DNA of 64,000 bases from an uncultured Prevotella sp. (GTDB lineage: Bacteria > Bacteroidota > Bacteroidia > Bacteroidales > Bacteroidaceae), in the NCBI GenBank assembly GCA_900315635.1, contig OMZV01000003.1, positions 1-64,000 of the forward strand, read 5' to 3'. Shown here piece by piece: positions 43,722 through 52,367 of the stretch. The number at the start of each line of letters is the position of its first letter. Positions within the stretch are counted from its first letter, which is position 1. The notes beneath the pieces were generated by a model that was not told where the DNA came from, made no database searches, and saw only the letters and a list, made by a program, of their open reading frames with translations. The translations under genes and the position numbers were made by a program.

Positions 43722-45779
43722 ATGAGAAAATTTTTACTCTCTTTGCTTTTCGGAGCCACTGTGCTGACCGCCGGAGCAAAGGAAGACTATGTTCCTACAC
43801 TTTGGGGCAACGTAATCGAAATGGACAGCTGGTCGGCACTCTCTGACTATTCCAAGCCGTTCGCCGTCCGGTCATTCAAGGCTACAAGCGACATCCAGTT
43901 CACTCAGGTCTCGCCTACAAGCGCAAACTTCTTTGCCAATGCCAACGGAATCATCACCAGTGATGGCATCTACCACTTCTGCTATTATGGATTCGATGAT
44001 TATTACTACATGAACTACACTCAGCTCTACACTTACAATACCAAGACCTGGGAACTGGTGAAGCGCCCTGAGGATGTAGCCGACAATTTCCGTGCCTTCG
44101 ACCTGGCAGAGAATCCGTTGACACATACTGTCTATGGCTTCTTCATCAACGACGCGAACCAGTTTTCATTTGGTACTGTCGACTATTCCACCAACTCTAG
44201 AAAGGACATCGCCCGCACTGACACAGCCTACTATGCTCTCGCTTGCAGCAATGAAGGTCAGCTCTACGCTATCTCTGCCGGTGGCAATCTCTGGAAGATT
44301 GACGCATCCAACGGACGCCCGACACTCGTCGGCGACCTCGGTCTGACAGCCCAGGGACTCAGTGTTTCCGACCATGTACAGAGCGCTACCTTCGACCCGA
44401 AGACCGACAAGATGTATTGGGCAGGCTACTTCTGGGACAGCAAGAACATCAAGTATGTCAGCTCACTCTATGAGGTTGACGTCGAGAACCATACCGCAAC
44501 AAAGATTGGCGACTTCCCGGAGACAGCTCAGGTTGTAGCCCTTTACATTCCGAAACCAGAGTCTGAGGACGATGCTCCGGCAGCTGCAACAGGCGTTACA
44601 GCCACATTCGAGAATGCTAATCTCACCGGCGACATCGACTTCACTGCACCTACAAAGACCTTCGCAGGCGACGACCTCAGCACAGTAGAGGACCTCAACT
44701 ATGTCGTTACAGCCGGAACAGATACTCTTGCCAAGGGTACTTGCGCTCCGGGTGAGCAGGTCAGCGCTCCTGTCACTGTAGCCGCCAACGGCGAGTATGA
44801 GTTCGTCGTTACAACATCCAATGGTTCCGGTCGCAGCCCTGAGGCAAAGATAATCAAATATGTCGGTTACGACCAGCCTTCAAAGGTCAGCAACCTTAAG
44901 GCTACTCTCACCGGCGACTCAACCATCACCGTATCTTGGAGCCGTCCGGACTCAACCGTCCACGGTGGTTATTGCGACTTCAGTGCTCTGAAATATCAGG
45001 TCGAGGGTCAGGCTGAACAGACCACTGACACCTCATTCAATGTGACAGTTGACCCATCGGACTTCACCGCTTACTCTTTCAGCGTCAAGGCTATCAATGG
45101 TACAGTAGAGTCGGCTCTCGACACTACAAACGTCATCAACCTCGGTCCTGCCAAGACTCTGCCTTACACTGAGGACTTCAGTGGCTACGATGCCATCGAC
45201 CAGTTCAATGTTCTCGACCTCAATGGCGACAAGCGCTATGAGGAGTCTTGGGGCTATGTGATTGCCAATGAGGGTTACTGGCAGATCAGCAAGGACGGTT
45301 ACGCACGCTACATCAACAGCTATAACCAGGCAGACGACTGGGCTATCACTCCGCGTATCGCCCTTCAGGCTGGCAAGACCTACAAGCTGAAGTTCGACAG
45401 CAAGCGTGATGTCGAGCGTTACACCGAGTGCCTAGGCGTTGCTTTCGGCAAGTTGCTCGACCCGTCGAAGTACACCACGCTTATCGAGAACATGAATCCT
45501 AACTATGATGAATACAAGACCGACAGCGTGACATTCACTGTTCCTGAGGATGGTCTCTACTTCATCGGCTTCCATGCATTCAGCCCTGCAAACCAGAGCT
45601 ACATCTTCCTTGATAACATCAGTGTCGAAGAGGTTACCGTAACCGATGGTATTTCGGCTATCAGCAGCGACAAGGACGGCGACGGCAATGCGCCTGTTTA
45701 CAACCTTGCCGGTCAGCGTGTCGACCGCAACTACCGTGGCATTGTTATCATCGACGGCAAGAAGATGCTTCGGAAGTAA
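43722..45779 (+). CDS. secreted FN3 / adhesin-like protein
   Basis: 685 residues. Signal peptide (MRKFLLSLLFGATVLTAGA). An N-terminal beta-propeller-like region (20-285) has repeats such as YNTKTWELVKRPEDVADNF and GNLWKIDASNGRPTLVGDLG. Two fibronectin-III-like modules follow (about 290-485). A jelly-roll of the cleaved-adhesin type (PYTEDFSGYDAIDQF ... FLDNISVEEV, about 485-645) precedes the C-terminus YNLAGQRVDRNYRGIVIIDGKK, which resembles T9SS sorting signals. Likely surface-attached or released binding protein; ligand unknown. Composition is rich in Asp, Thr and Ser. Confidence 0.85.
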   Translation: MRKFLLSLLFGATVLTAGAKEDYVPTLWGNVIEMDSWSALSDYSKPFAVRSFKATSDIQFTQVSPTSANFFANANGIITSDGIYHFCYYGFDDYYYMNYTQLYTYNTKTWELVKRPEDVADNFRAFDLAENPLTHTVYGFFINDANQFSFGTVDYSTNSRKDIARTDTAYYALACSNEGQLYAISAGGNLWKIDASNGRPTLVGDLGLTAQGLSVSDHVQSATFDPKTDKMYWAGYFWDSKNIKYVSSLYEVDVENHTATKIGDFPETAQVVALYIPKPESEDDAPAAATGVTATFENANLTGDIDFTAPTKTFAGDDLSTVEDLNYVVTAGTDTLAKGTCAPGEQVSAPVTVAANGEYEFVVTTSNGSGRSPEAKIIKYVGYDQPSKVSNLKATLTGDSTITVSWSRPDSTVHGGYCDFSALKYQVEGQAEQTTDTSFNVTVDPSDFTAYSFSVKAINGTVESALDTTNVINLGPAKTLPYTEDFSGYDAIDQFNVLDLNGDKRYEESWGYVIANEGYWQISKDGYARYINSYNQADDWAITPRIALQAGKTYKLKFDSKRDVERYTECLGVAFGKLLDPSKYTTLIENMNPNYDEYKTDSVTFTVPEDGLYFIGFHAFSPANQSYIFLDNISVEEVTVTDGISAISSDKDGDGNAPVYNLAGQRVDRNYRGIVIIDGKKMLRK

Positions 45780-45841
45780 TTATCATCACTGACTATCTCT
45801 CCTTTAGAAAATAGTTTACACGTTTCTAACAGGTGCCAAAT

Positions 45842-45925
45842 CAGACCGTAAAAGATACCTTTTAGCTTCTAATCGGATTTCTTTTACGGTCTGTTTTATA
45901 CCCAATTACGAATCTATTTTACGTA
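45842..45925. repeat. dispersed AAAAGATACC repeat, copy 4
   Basis: A perfect 14-bp inverted repeat (CAGACCGTAAAAGA / TCTTTTACGGTCTG, 45842-45855 and 45879-45892) encloses a TACCTTTTAG unit and is followed by TTTTATACCCAATTACG. Bases 45926-46140 hold no gene. Confidence 0.8.
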
Positions 45926-46164
45926 TAGTTACTGCTTCCCGCAACAATAAGCATTGTCAAATATCCATTGCTATCACATTATCAATGCATTATTGAAAGT
46001 AGGCAAAAATGTAATGTGCTGAAAAGGCGGACAATGCATTGACGTATAAAAGTAAATTCTCAGGTTTTTGCCTTAATCGTTTGTATGTCAGAAGACTTTC
46101 GAAGTAACTCAAAAAAGGTTTGAAAAAAGTAGTTAAAACGTTTCGTCGTTTGCCAACTTTGTCT

Positions 46165-46274
46165 TACTTTTGCAGTCGGAAAGCAAACAAAACGGAAAAC
46201 TTTTGTGGAACAAGAATGGGGAAAGTTATCCAAAACGGGAAACTTTTTCGATTTTTAAAACTGAAAAGTTTTCC
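46165..46274 (+). promoter_or_regulatory. nrdD promoter and leader with four GGAAAACTTTTCC-like boxes
   Basis: The -7 element TACTTTTG is at 46165-46172. Downstream, inside the expected 5' UTR, four related near-palindromic boxes occur at 46194-46205 (GGAAAACTTTTG), 46218-46231 (GGGGAAAGTTATCC), 46236-46250 (CGGGAAACTTTTTCG) and 46263-46274 (GAAAAGTTTTCC). Boxes 1-2 and 3-4 could also pair as RNA hairpins. They are probably operators or a leader structure controlling the anaerobic reductase. Confidence 0.6.
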
Positions 46275-46308
46275 AAAAAGTAAAACGTCAATACATTAAA
46301 TATAAGCA

Positions 46309-48687
46309 ATGATTCAAGTAAGAAAGCGCGACGGCAAGGTAGTGCCGTTTGACCTGAAGAAAATTGAGAACGCCATCCTAAAAGACCTGGTAGCTATTAA
46401 ACATGAGGGCGACAACAAGGCAACAGCAAAGAAGTATGCCGGCATGGTGTACAAACTCTGTGAGGAGAAATACTTGCCGTCAACGAATATCTTCGGCATT
46501 GAGGACATTCAGGATACTGTTGTTCAGGTTCTTTCACGTGAGGGTGAGCTCCGCGCCGTCATTGCTTACTGCGAGTACCGCTATCAGCACAAGCTGGAGC
46601 GTGAGCAGAGGGTGAAGAAAGCTTACGAGCAGAAGCTTATGGCAACCAATGTCGTCAACCAGAATGCCAACATCGATGAGTATAGCGGTGGCGGTCGTTC
46701 GGGTGAGGCTGCCAACGTCTATGAGAAGCAGTACGCACTGGATCATTGCATGAGTGAGCGCACACGCCGCAACCATGAGAACAACGAGATCTACATCCAC
46801 GACCTTAACAAGTATGCCATCGGATTCCACAACTGCCTGTCTATTCCGTTCGACGACCTTCTGTCGAAAGGATTCCACACACGTCAGGGAGACGTCCGTG
46901 CTGCCGGAAGCATTAACACTGCTTTCCAGCTCGTTGCCGTCATCTTCCAGTTGCAGAGCCTCGACCAGTTCGGCGGTGTTTCAGCCACCCACCTCGACTG
47001 GACAATGGTGCCGTACTTCCGTAAGTCATTCCTCAAGCATTACATTGCTGCTTGGGCAAGAGACCAGATCGACTACGGTGAGACCGACTTCGTAAAGCTG
47101 TATGATGAGACTTATAAAGATAATGTAGGCGTCACACGTTCCGACTTCGAGAAGTGGAGCGACGACGTGAAGAAGGACTTCTTTGCCAAGACGGGATTGA
47201 AGAAGGAAGACTTCACACTTGCCAACAAGGATAATCTCGACAAGAAATACTATAACAGCGCACTCTGTGACACTATCCATGAGTTGCACCAGGCTGTCGA
47301 GGCTATGTATCATAACCTCAATACTCTGCAGAGCCGTTCGGGCGACCAGTTGCCGTTCACCTCTATTAATTACGGAACATGCACACTGGAGGAAGGCCGC
47401 CTCGTTACCCGTGCCCTGCTCCTCGGTTCACTTGAGGGTATCGGCTTCCACCATAACACGCCAATCTTCCCTTGCGGAATATTCCAGTATATGAAGGGTG
47501 TCAACGATAAGCCGGGCACTCCAAACTACGACCTCAAGCAGCTCGCTATGCGCTCAACATCTCAGCGTCTGTATCCTAACTATGCTAATGTCGACTGGAG
47601 TGGCAACGCTGGCTATGACCCTAAGGATCCACGCACTTACTTCTCAACAATGGGTTGCCGCACTGCAAACGGATGGGACATCAACGGATTCGGTCAGCTT
47701 AAGGATGGTCGTGGCAATATCTGCCCTACAACCATAATTATGCCTACACTTGCTATGGAGGCAGGACGTGACGTTGAGGCATTCATGGACCTTCTCGACA
47801 AGAAGATTCATGAGGCTAAGGACTCACTCATTGAGCGTTTCAACTGGATTTGCTCTCAGGATCCGAAGACCGCTCCGTTCATGTGGGATAACCACGTCAT
47901 GGCCGGTTATGACCCTAAGGAAGGTCCTCGCTCAGCCCTGAAGCACGGCACGCTGGCTCTCGGTCAGCTTGGACTTGCTGAGACATTGCAGCTGCTTATC
48001 GGCAAGAACCAGACTACTCCGGAGGGAATGGCACTGGCAAAGCGCATTGAGTCTCTCTTCCAGAAGCGTTGTAAGGAGTTCAAGGAGCAGTATAAACTTA
48101 ACTTCGGAGTCTACTACACTCCGGCAGAGAACCTCTGCTACACAGCTATGAAGAAGTTCAAGGCTAAGTATGGCGTCATCAAGAATGTATCCGACCGTGA
48201 CTACTTCACCAACTCTATCCACGTCCCGGTATGGGAGGAGATGACCCCGTTCGAGAAAATCGACATTGAGAGCCAGCTCACAGGATATTCTTCAGCCGGT
48301 TGCATCACATACGTTGAGCTTCCGTCGACAACAAAGAACAATATCCCGGCACTGGAGAAGATCATCGACTACGCAATGGATAAGGATATTCCTTACTTTG
48401 CCATCAATGTTCCTAACGACACTTGCATGGACTGCGGTTATACCGATGAGATTAATGATGCTTGCCCTGTTTGCGGAAGCCGCAACATTCGTCGTCTCCG
48501 CCGTGTGACAGGTTATCTCACAACCGACTATCACAACTTCAATCTCGGTAAGCAGGCTGAGGTCAAGGATCGTATAAAGCACATCAAGTCGTTTGCCGAT
48601 ATGAAGAAGATAGCATCGGCAGCAGGTGCTGGCAGTAGTTTCGCCATGGGCAAGGCCAAGGTTGCGGCACCACGCGAAAATATGTAA
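46309..48687 (+). CDS. nrdD: anaerobic ribonucleoside-triphosphate reductase
   Basis: Class III glycyl-radical enzyme reducing ribonucleotides to deoxyribonucleotides without oxygen. 792 residues. The N-terminal ATP-cone (IQVRKRDGKVVPFDLKKIE, residues 1-95) is the allosteric site. A ten-stranded barrel carries the catalytic domain. Near the end a four-cysteine zinc site (CMDCG ... CPVCG, about 706-725) is followed by the glycyl-radical loop RRVTGYLTTDYHNFN near 733, with the radical Gly in VTGYL. The leader has four repeated boxes. nrdG follows 14 bp later. Confidence 0.97.
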   Translation: MIQVRKRDGKVVPFDLKKIENAILKDLVAIKHEGDNKATAKKYAGMVYKLCEEKYLPSTNIFGIEDIQDTVVQVLSREGELRAVIAYCEYRYQHKLEREQRVKKAYEQKLMATNVVNQNANIDEYSGGGRSGEAANVYEKQYALDHCMSERTRRNHENNEIYIHDLNKYAIGFHNCLSIPFDDLLSKGFHTRQGDVRAAGSINTAFQLVAVIFQLQSLDQFGGVSATHLDWTMVPYFRKSFLKHYIAAWARDQIDYGETDFVKLYDETYKDNVGVTRSDFEKWSDDVKKDFFAKTGLKKEDFTLANKDNLDKKYYNSALCDTIHELHQAVEAMYHNLNTLQSRSGDQLPFTSINYGTCTLEEGRLVTRALLLGSLEGIGFHHNTPIFPCGIFQYMKGVNDKPGTPNYDLKQLAMRSTSQRLYPNYANVDWSGNAGYDPKDPRTYFSTMGCRTANGWDINGFGQLKDGRGNICPTTIIMPTLAMEAGRDVEAFMDLLDKKIHEAKDSLIERFNWICSQDPKTAPFMWDNHVMAGYDPKEGPRSALKHGTLALGQLGLAETLQLLIGKNQTTPEGMALAKRIESLFQKRCKEFKEQYKLNFGVYYTPAENLCYTAMKKFKAKYGVIKNVSDRDYFTNSIHVPVWEEMTPFEKIDIESQLTGYSSAGCITYVELPSTTKNNIPALEKIIDYAMDKDIPYFAINVPNDTCMDCGYTDEINDACPVCGSRNIRRLRRVTGYLTTDYHNFNLGKQAEVKDRIKHIKSFADMKKIASAAGAGSSFAMGKAKVAAPRENM

Positions 48688-48701
48688 GGGAAACTGTAAC
48701 T

Positions 48702-49169
48702 ATGCGTATTTACGATATTACAAGTTGCGATGTTAACAACGGTGAGGGAATACGCGTCACCCTTTGGGTGGCAGGGTGCCGTCACCGTTGTCCCGGTTGC
48801 CAGAATCCTGAGACGTGGGACTTCAATGGAGGATATGCGTTCGACAAGGAAGCCCGTGACTTCCTCTTCAACGAACTGGGGAAGTCTTACATTGACGGAC
48901 TGACTCTTTCCGGCGGTGATCCACTTTATTCTGTCGACGAAATCGTTCCCCTTTGCAAAGAAATAAAGGAGAAGTTCCCTAAGAAGAACATTTGGCTTTA
49001 CACCGGCTTTACCCTTGAGGAGATTCAGGCTTCACCGAGCCTTAAGAAAAATCTCCCTTATATAGATGTACTCATTGACGGACCTTACGTTGAGGCTCTT
49101 CGAGACGTTACTCTAGAGTTCCGCGGTTCATCCAACCAACGGATTATCCGCTTCAACCACGAAACTTGA
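48702..49169 (+). CDS. nrdG: anaerobic ribonucleotide reductase activating protein
   Basis: Radical-SAM activase that installs the glycyl radical on NrdD. 155 residues. The 4Fe-4S motif CxxxCxxC is CRHRCPGC near residue 26, followed by QNPETWDF. The SAM-binding GG motif is LTLSGGDPLY near residue 66. The end GSSNQRIIRF is typical. The frame ends at TGA 49167-49169, but a -1 frame stays open for 27 codons from that point (see findings). Operon with nrdD, followed by a strong terminator at 49258. Confidence 0.95.
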   Translation: MRIYDITSCDVNNGEGIRVTLWVAGCRHRCPGCQNPETWDFNGGYAFDKEARDFLFNELGKSYIDGLTLSGGDPLYSVDEIVPLCKEIKEKFPKKNIWLYTGFTLEEIQASPSLKKNLPYIDVLIDGPYVEALRDVTLEFRGSSNQRIIRFNHET

Positions 49170-49257
49170 CAATTGATGAGCACCTAGAGAGCATTCAACT
49201 CTCCGGTGACCGCTACAATGCTGCAAGTCAGGCACTTATTGATAAATAATATTTCTT

Positions 49258-49293
49258 TGGTTCTTCGTCGATCGTGACGAAGAACCATTTTCT
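49258..49293 (+). terminator. terminator of nrdDG
   Basis: TGGTTCTTCGTC pairs perfectly with GACGAAGAACCA around a 6-nt loop, followed by TTTTCTTT. Confidence 0.9.
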
Positions 49294-49328
49294 TTATATA
49301 GTATTGGTACAGATAAAATATACATTCC

Positions 49329-49359
49329 TTTGCTAATCCAATAAAATTATCTACCTTTG
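49329..49359 (+). promoter_or_regulatory. promoter of the three-gene TerB/ATPase/helicase unit
   Basis: TTTG (49329-49332), 19-bp spacer, TACCTTTG (49352-49359), 22 bp before the first ATG; a purine-rich GCGAGG lies in the short leader. Confidence 0.8.
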
Positions 49360-49381
49360 TAGGGATTAGCGAGGATGTTTG

Positions 49382-50932
49382 ATGGACGACTTTTACACTG
49401 ATGAACCGATAGGGTGGCGACCGCCTGACAATCTTGACGATGAGGGCAATCCCATTGACGATGACGAAAGCCTTCATAGTTGGGATTACTATGAGCCTGC
49501 CCCTGAGGAAGAAGAGTCGTGGCAACAGTGGAACGTTCAGAGGAAAGCACCTGACTCTCCCGACCGAATCCAGCAACTGCTCAACATGATCGACAGTCAG
49601 CCGTGGCAGATAACCATGACAAAGTCGTTTTATGAGCAGGCTCTGTTCATGGCGGACTTCGATGATGATGCCCCGATAGTACCATTCAACCACTACTTCC
49701 CTTCCTACCGATGTATGACTGTCGACCAGATAAGGAGCTACTTCACGATAAGGAAGATGCTCCGTCGCGGTCAGTTTCCTGATGTATCCCTGAGCTATAT
49801 CTTCGTATATGTTTATGAAACGCTGATGCAGATTGGCATAAGGACGCCGGAAGAAGGCTATGAGATTCTGCAGGAGTTAATGTCGGGCTATTCCTCGGAA
49901 CCAAAACTGAAGAAATATGTCGGCGAATGGATTAAGGACTATGTCGTCTATTATAATCTGAAAGAACATTTTGCCGAGATATTCCCCGACGAACAGCTCA
50001 GTGACGGCATAGCAGAGACTATCGATAAATACAAGGATGTTGACGATAAGGCTCTTGTAGAAGTTATCTCTTCGATTAGCAAATACAACCTGCTTGGTGG
50101 AGTCCTTTTCAGGAAAGAACCGGATAAAGCCTTGGCAGGAACAGCCGCAGCCCTTCGTGCCATTATACCAGTGATAGAGCAGGAATACGGCAACAGCATA
50201 ACCACTTTGTTGTTCGGCAAGCGCGTCCGACTGCAAACGCCAATGTTCCAGAACGCTGTATTCTACAGTCCAAACCCAATCATCAATGCAGAGATAAACA
50301 TCTCGCCACGCCATCGATATATATGCAGTGGGGGCTTGTGGACAAGAGATACGTTCGTTTCCCGGATTAGAAATGGCGGCTCGCTGTTCAAGTCAATCCT
50401 CAGGGAAATAGACTGCCAGCTCCGTAACATCCTTAATATAAAGCCTTCACTGAAAACAAAAGACAGCTCCGAAACTTACAGCCAGACAATCGGTAAGGCA
50501 CTTGCAGAATGGGACTCTCAGGAAAGACGTGAAGAAGCTGAGCGTGAGGCTGAACGAAGAAAGATTAAGATAGACTTCGGCAAACTAGGAAATATCCGTG
50601 AGGATGCCTGTGTCGTGCAGGATAAACTTCTCGACGGAATAGAACTGGAAGACGATGTTCTAAATGCGACCATTGAAGAACAGCAACCAAAGCCCCAATC
50701 TGACGAGTCGAAGGAGAAGACATTCCTGAGACTGTTCCTTTCCGGTGGCGACTGGCAACAATATCTTCGTGACATCCACACCCCCGAAGGCGTCATGGTT
50801 GAGAACATCAACAATATGGCAATGGACACAATTGGCGATATAGTCCTTGAGGACAACGGCGACGGGCTCGAGCTGATTGAGGATTACCGTCAAGACATAG
50901 AAGAATACATCAATGACAATGGACAACAATAA
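49382..50932 (+). CDS. TerB_N/TerB_C domain protein
   Basis: 516 residues from ATG 49382; a TTG one codon earlier is possible. After an acidic, Trp-rich N-terminus, residues about 75-180 resemble TerB_N (FYEQALFMADFDD ... MTVDQIRSYFTIRKMLRRGQ ... SLSYIFVYVYETL). The C-terminal about 90 residues resemble TerB_C (FLRLFLSGGDWQQYLRDIH ... VENINNMAMDTIGDIVLED). A basic coiled segment (RREEAEREAERRKIKIDF) lies near 385. No TerB core was recognised between them. Such proteins are linked in comparative genomics to stress and DNA-processing operons with ATPases and helicases. Its end overlaps the ATPase gene by 20 nt. Confidence 0.72.
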   Translation: MDDFYTDEPIGWRPPDNLDDEGNPIDDDESLHSWDYYEPAPEEEESWQQWNVQRKAPDSPDRIQQLLNMIDSQPWQITMTKSFYEQALFMADFDDDAPIVPFNHYFPSYRCMTVDQIRSYFTIRKMLRRGQFPDVSLSYIFVYVYETLMQIGIRTPEEGYEILQELMSGYSSEPKLKKYVGEWIKDYVVYYNLKEHFAEIFPDEQLSDGIAETIDKYKDVDDKALVEVISSISKYNLLGGVLFRKEPDKALAGTAAALRAIIPVIEQEYGNSITTLLFGKRVRLQTPMFQNAVFYSPNPIINAEINISPRHRYICSGGLWTRDTFVSRIRNGGSLFKSILREIDCQLRNILNIKPSLKTKDSSETYSQTIGKALAEWDSQERREEAEREAERRKIKIDFGKLGNIREDACVVQDKLLDGIELEDDVLNATIEEQQPKPQSDESKEKTFLRLFLSGGDWQQYLRDIHTPEGVMVENINNMAMDTIGDIVLEDNGDGLELIEDYRQDIEEYINDNGQQ

Positions 50933-52259
50933 GACAAGAATACCACGGCGAATAGCCCAAAGCATAATCAACTCACTCAAGGGTGGAGTAGTTCCCCGTA
51001 TCGGCTTGCCATTTATAACGGTAGGTAGGCGCAAGGAGATAGAAGCCCTGCTACATGATGTCGACATAGTAGGCGATGGTGGAGCATCCTTCCGATTTAT
51101 CGTCGGCAAGTATGGCTCAGGAAAGTCATTCCTCTTGCAAACCATCCGCAACTATGTCATGGACAGGAAGTTCGTCGTTGTCGATGCCGACCTGTCGCCG
51201 GAGCGTCGTCTTCATGGCGGCAACGGACAAGGACTTGCCACTTACCGTGAGCTTATACGCAATCTCAGTGTGAAGTCAAAGCCTGAAGGCGGGGCGCTGA
51301 CAATGGTTCTCGACAGATGGATAAACTCTGTGCAGACGGCTGTTGCCGAAGGTGGAATCAGTATGGATTCCTCCGAGTTCAATAAAGCTGTCGAAGAACG
51401 AATCCTCAGCGTTGTCCGCCAGATGCAAGACCTTGTTCACGGATTCGACTTCGCCCGTCTCCTTACATTATATTTTAGGGCATTCACCGATGGCGATGAC
51501 GAGCTCAAAGGCAAAGTTCTTAAGTGGTTCCGGGGCGAGTATACTACGCGCACAGAGGCAAAGCAGGAGCTCGGTGTGACGGTTATCATAACCGATGATG
51601 ACTGGTATGAGTACCTTAAGCTCTTCGCTTACTTCTTCCGTCAGGCTGGCTATCAGGGTCTTATGGTGTTCTTCGACGAACTGGTAAACATCTACAAGAT
51701 TCCAAATGCCATTTCCCGACAGTACAACTATGAGAAAATCCTCACTATGTATAATGACGCATTACAAGGCAAAGCCCAGTATATCGGTACAATCATGAGT
51801 GGAACACCGCAGGCAGTCGAGGATCGCCACCGTGGAATCTACAGCTATGAGGCACTCCGCTCCCGTCTGTCCGAAGGTAAATTCTCACAGGAAGGTCATC
51901 AGGACATGCTTGGTCCGGTGCTCCGTCTCCAGCCATTGACTGCCGAGGAAATGCTTGTGCTGACCGAGAAACTCGCCGACATTCATGCTTCGCTCTATGG
52001 CTATGAGCGCACTATAACCGAGCAAGACCTTGCCACATTCATTCAGATAGAGTATGGCAGGATAGGAGCCGACAACAATATCACTCCCCGTGAGGTTATC
52101 CGCGACTTCATCGAATTGCTCGACATCATTGTCCAGAATCCCGGCAGCAACATCAATGACTTGCTTCATAGCGACACCTTCGCATATACCAAGCCCGAAC
52201 TAGAGCAGAAGAAAGACGACTCTTCCGTCAGTTCCCAGTTCGCCGAGTTCACAATTTAG
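50913..52259 (+). CDS. BrxD-like P-loop ATPase (BrxC/BrxD, former DUF2791)
   Basis: 448 residues. Opening RRIAQSIINSLKGGVVPRIGLPFITVGR and Walker A VGKYGSGKSFLL near residue 67 are typical of the BREX-associated ATPase family; VDADLSPERRLHGGNGQGLATYREL follows. Walker B is GLMVFFDELVNIYK near 252, and a sensor-like TIMSGTPQAVEDRHRGIYSYEALRSRL precedes a winged-helix-like C-terminus. In type 2 BREX, BrxD is paired with the helicase BrxHI; here the partner is an Lhr-like helicase, without PglX/PglZ. An ATG (50919) two codons in is an alternative start. Confidence 0.82.
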   Translation: MTMDNNKTRIPRRIAQSIINSLKGGVVPRIGLPFITVGRRKEIEALLHDVDIVGDGGASFRFIVGKYGSGKSFLLQTIRNYVMDRKFVVVDADLSPERRLHGGNGQGLATYRELIRNLSVKSKPEGGALTMVLDRWINSVQTAVAEGGISMDSSEFNKAVEERILSVVRQMQDLVHGFDFARLLTLYFRAFTDGDDELKGKVLKWFRGEYTTRTEAKQELGVTVIITDDDWYEYLKLFAYFFRQAGYQGLMVFFDELVNIYKIPNAISRQYNYEKILTMYNDALQGKAQYIGTIMSGTPQAVEDRHRGIYSYEALRSRLSEGKFSQEGHQDMLGPVLRLQPLTAEEMLVLTEKLADIHASLYGYERTITEQDLATFIQIEYGRIGADNNITPREVIRDFIELLDIIVQNPGSNINDLLHSDTFAYTKPELEQKKDDSSVSSQFAEFTI

Positions 52260-52262
52260 TGG

Positions 52263-52366
52263 TGATGATAGGATGATGAGATGATGGGATGATATAATGA
52301 TTCTGTCTCCTCATCCCATCATCCCCTCATCCTATCATCCCCTCATCCCCTCATCCCATCATCCAA
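52263..52366. repeat. GATGA/TCATC low-complexity hairpin between ATPase and helicase genes
   Basis: The left arm is built of GATGA(T/G)G units (52263-52297), and the right arm of TCATCCC(A/C) units (52308-52366). The arms are complementary and could form a long imperfect hairpin in mRNA. The helicase ATG follows immediately at 52368. Confidence 0.75.
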
Positions 52367-52367
52367 T

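Noticed and set aside
46194..46274. NrdR boxes upstream of nrdD
   Set aside because: The boxes do not fit the NrdR consensus I know (ACA..ATATAT..TGT type), so they are described only as repeated boxes.
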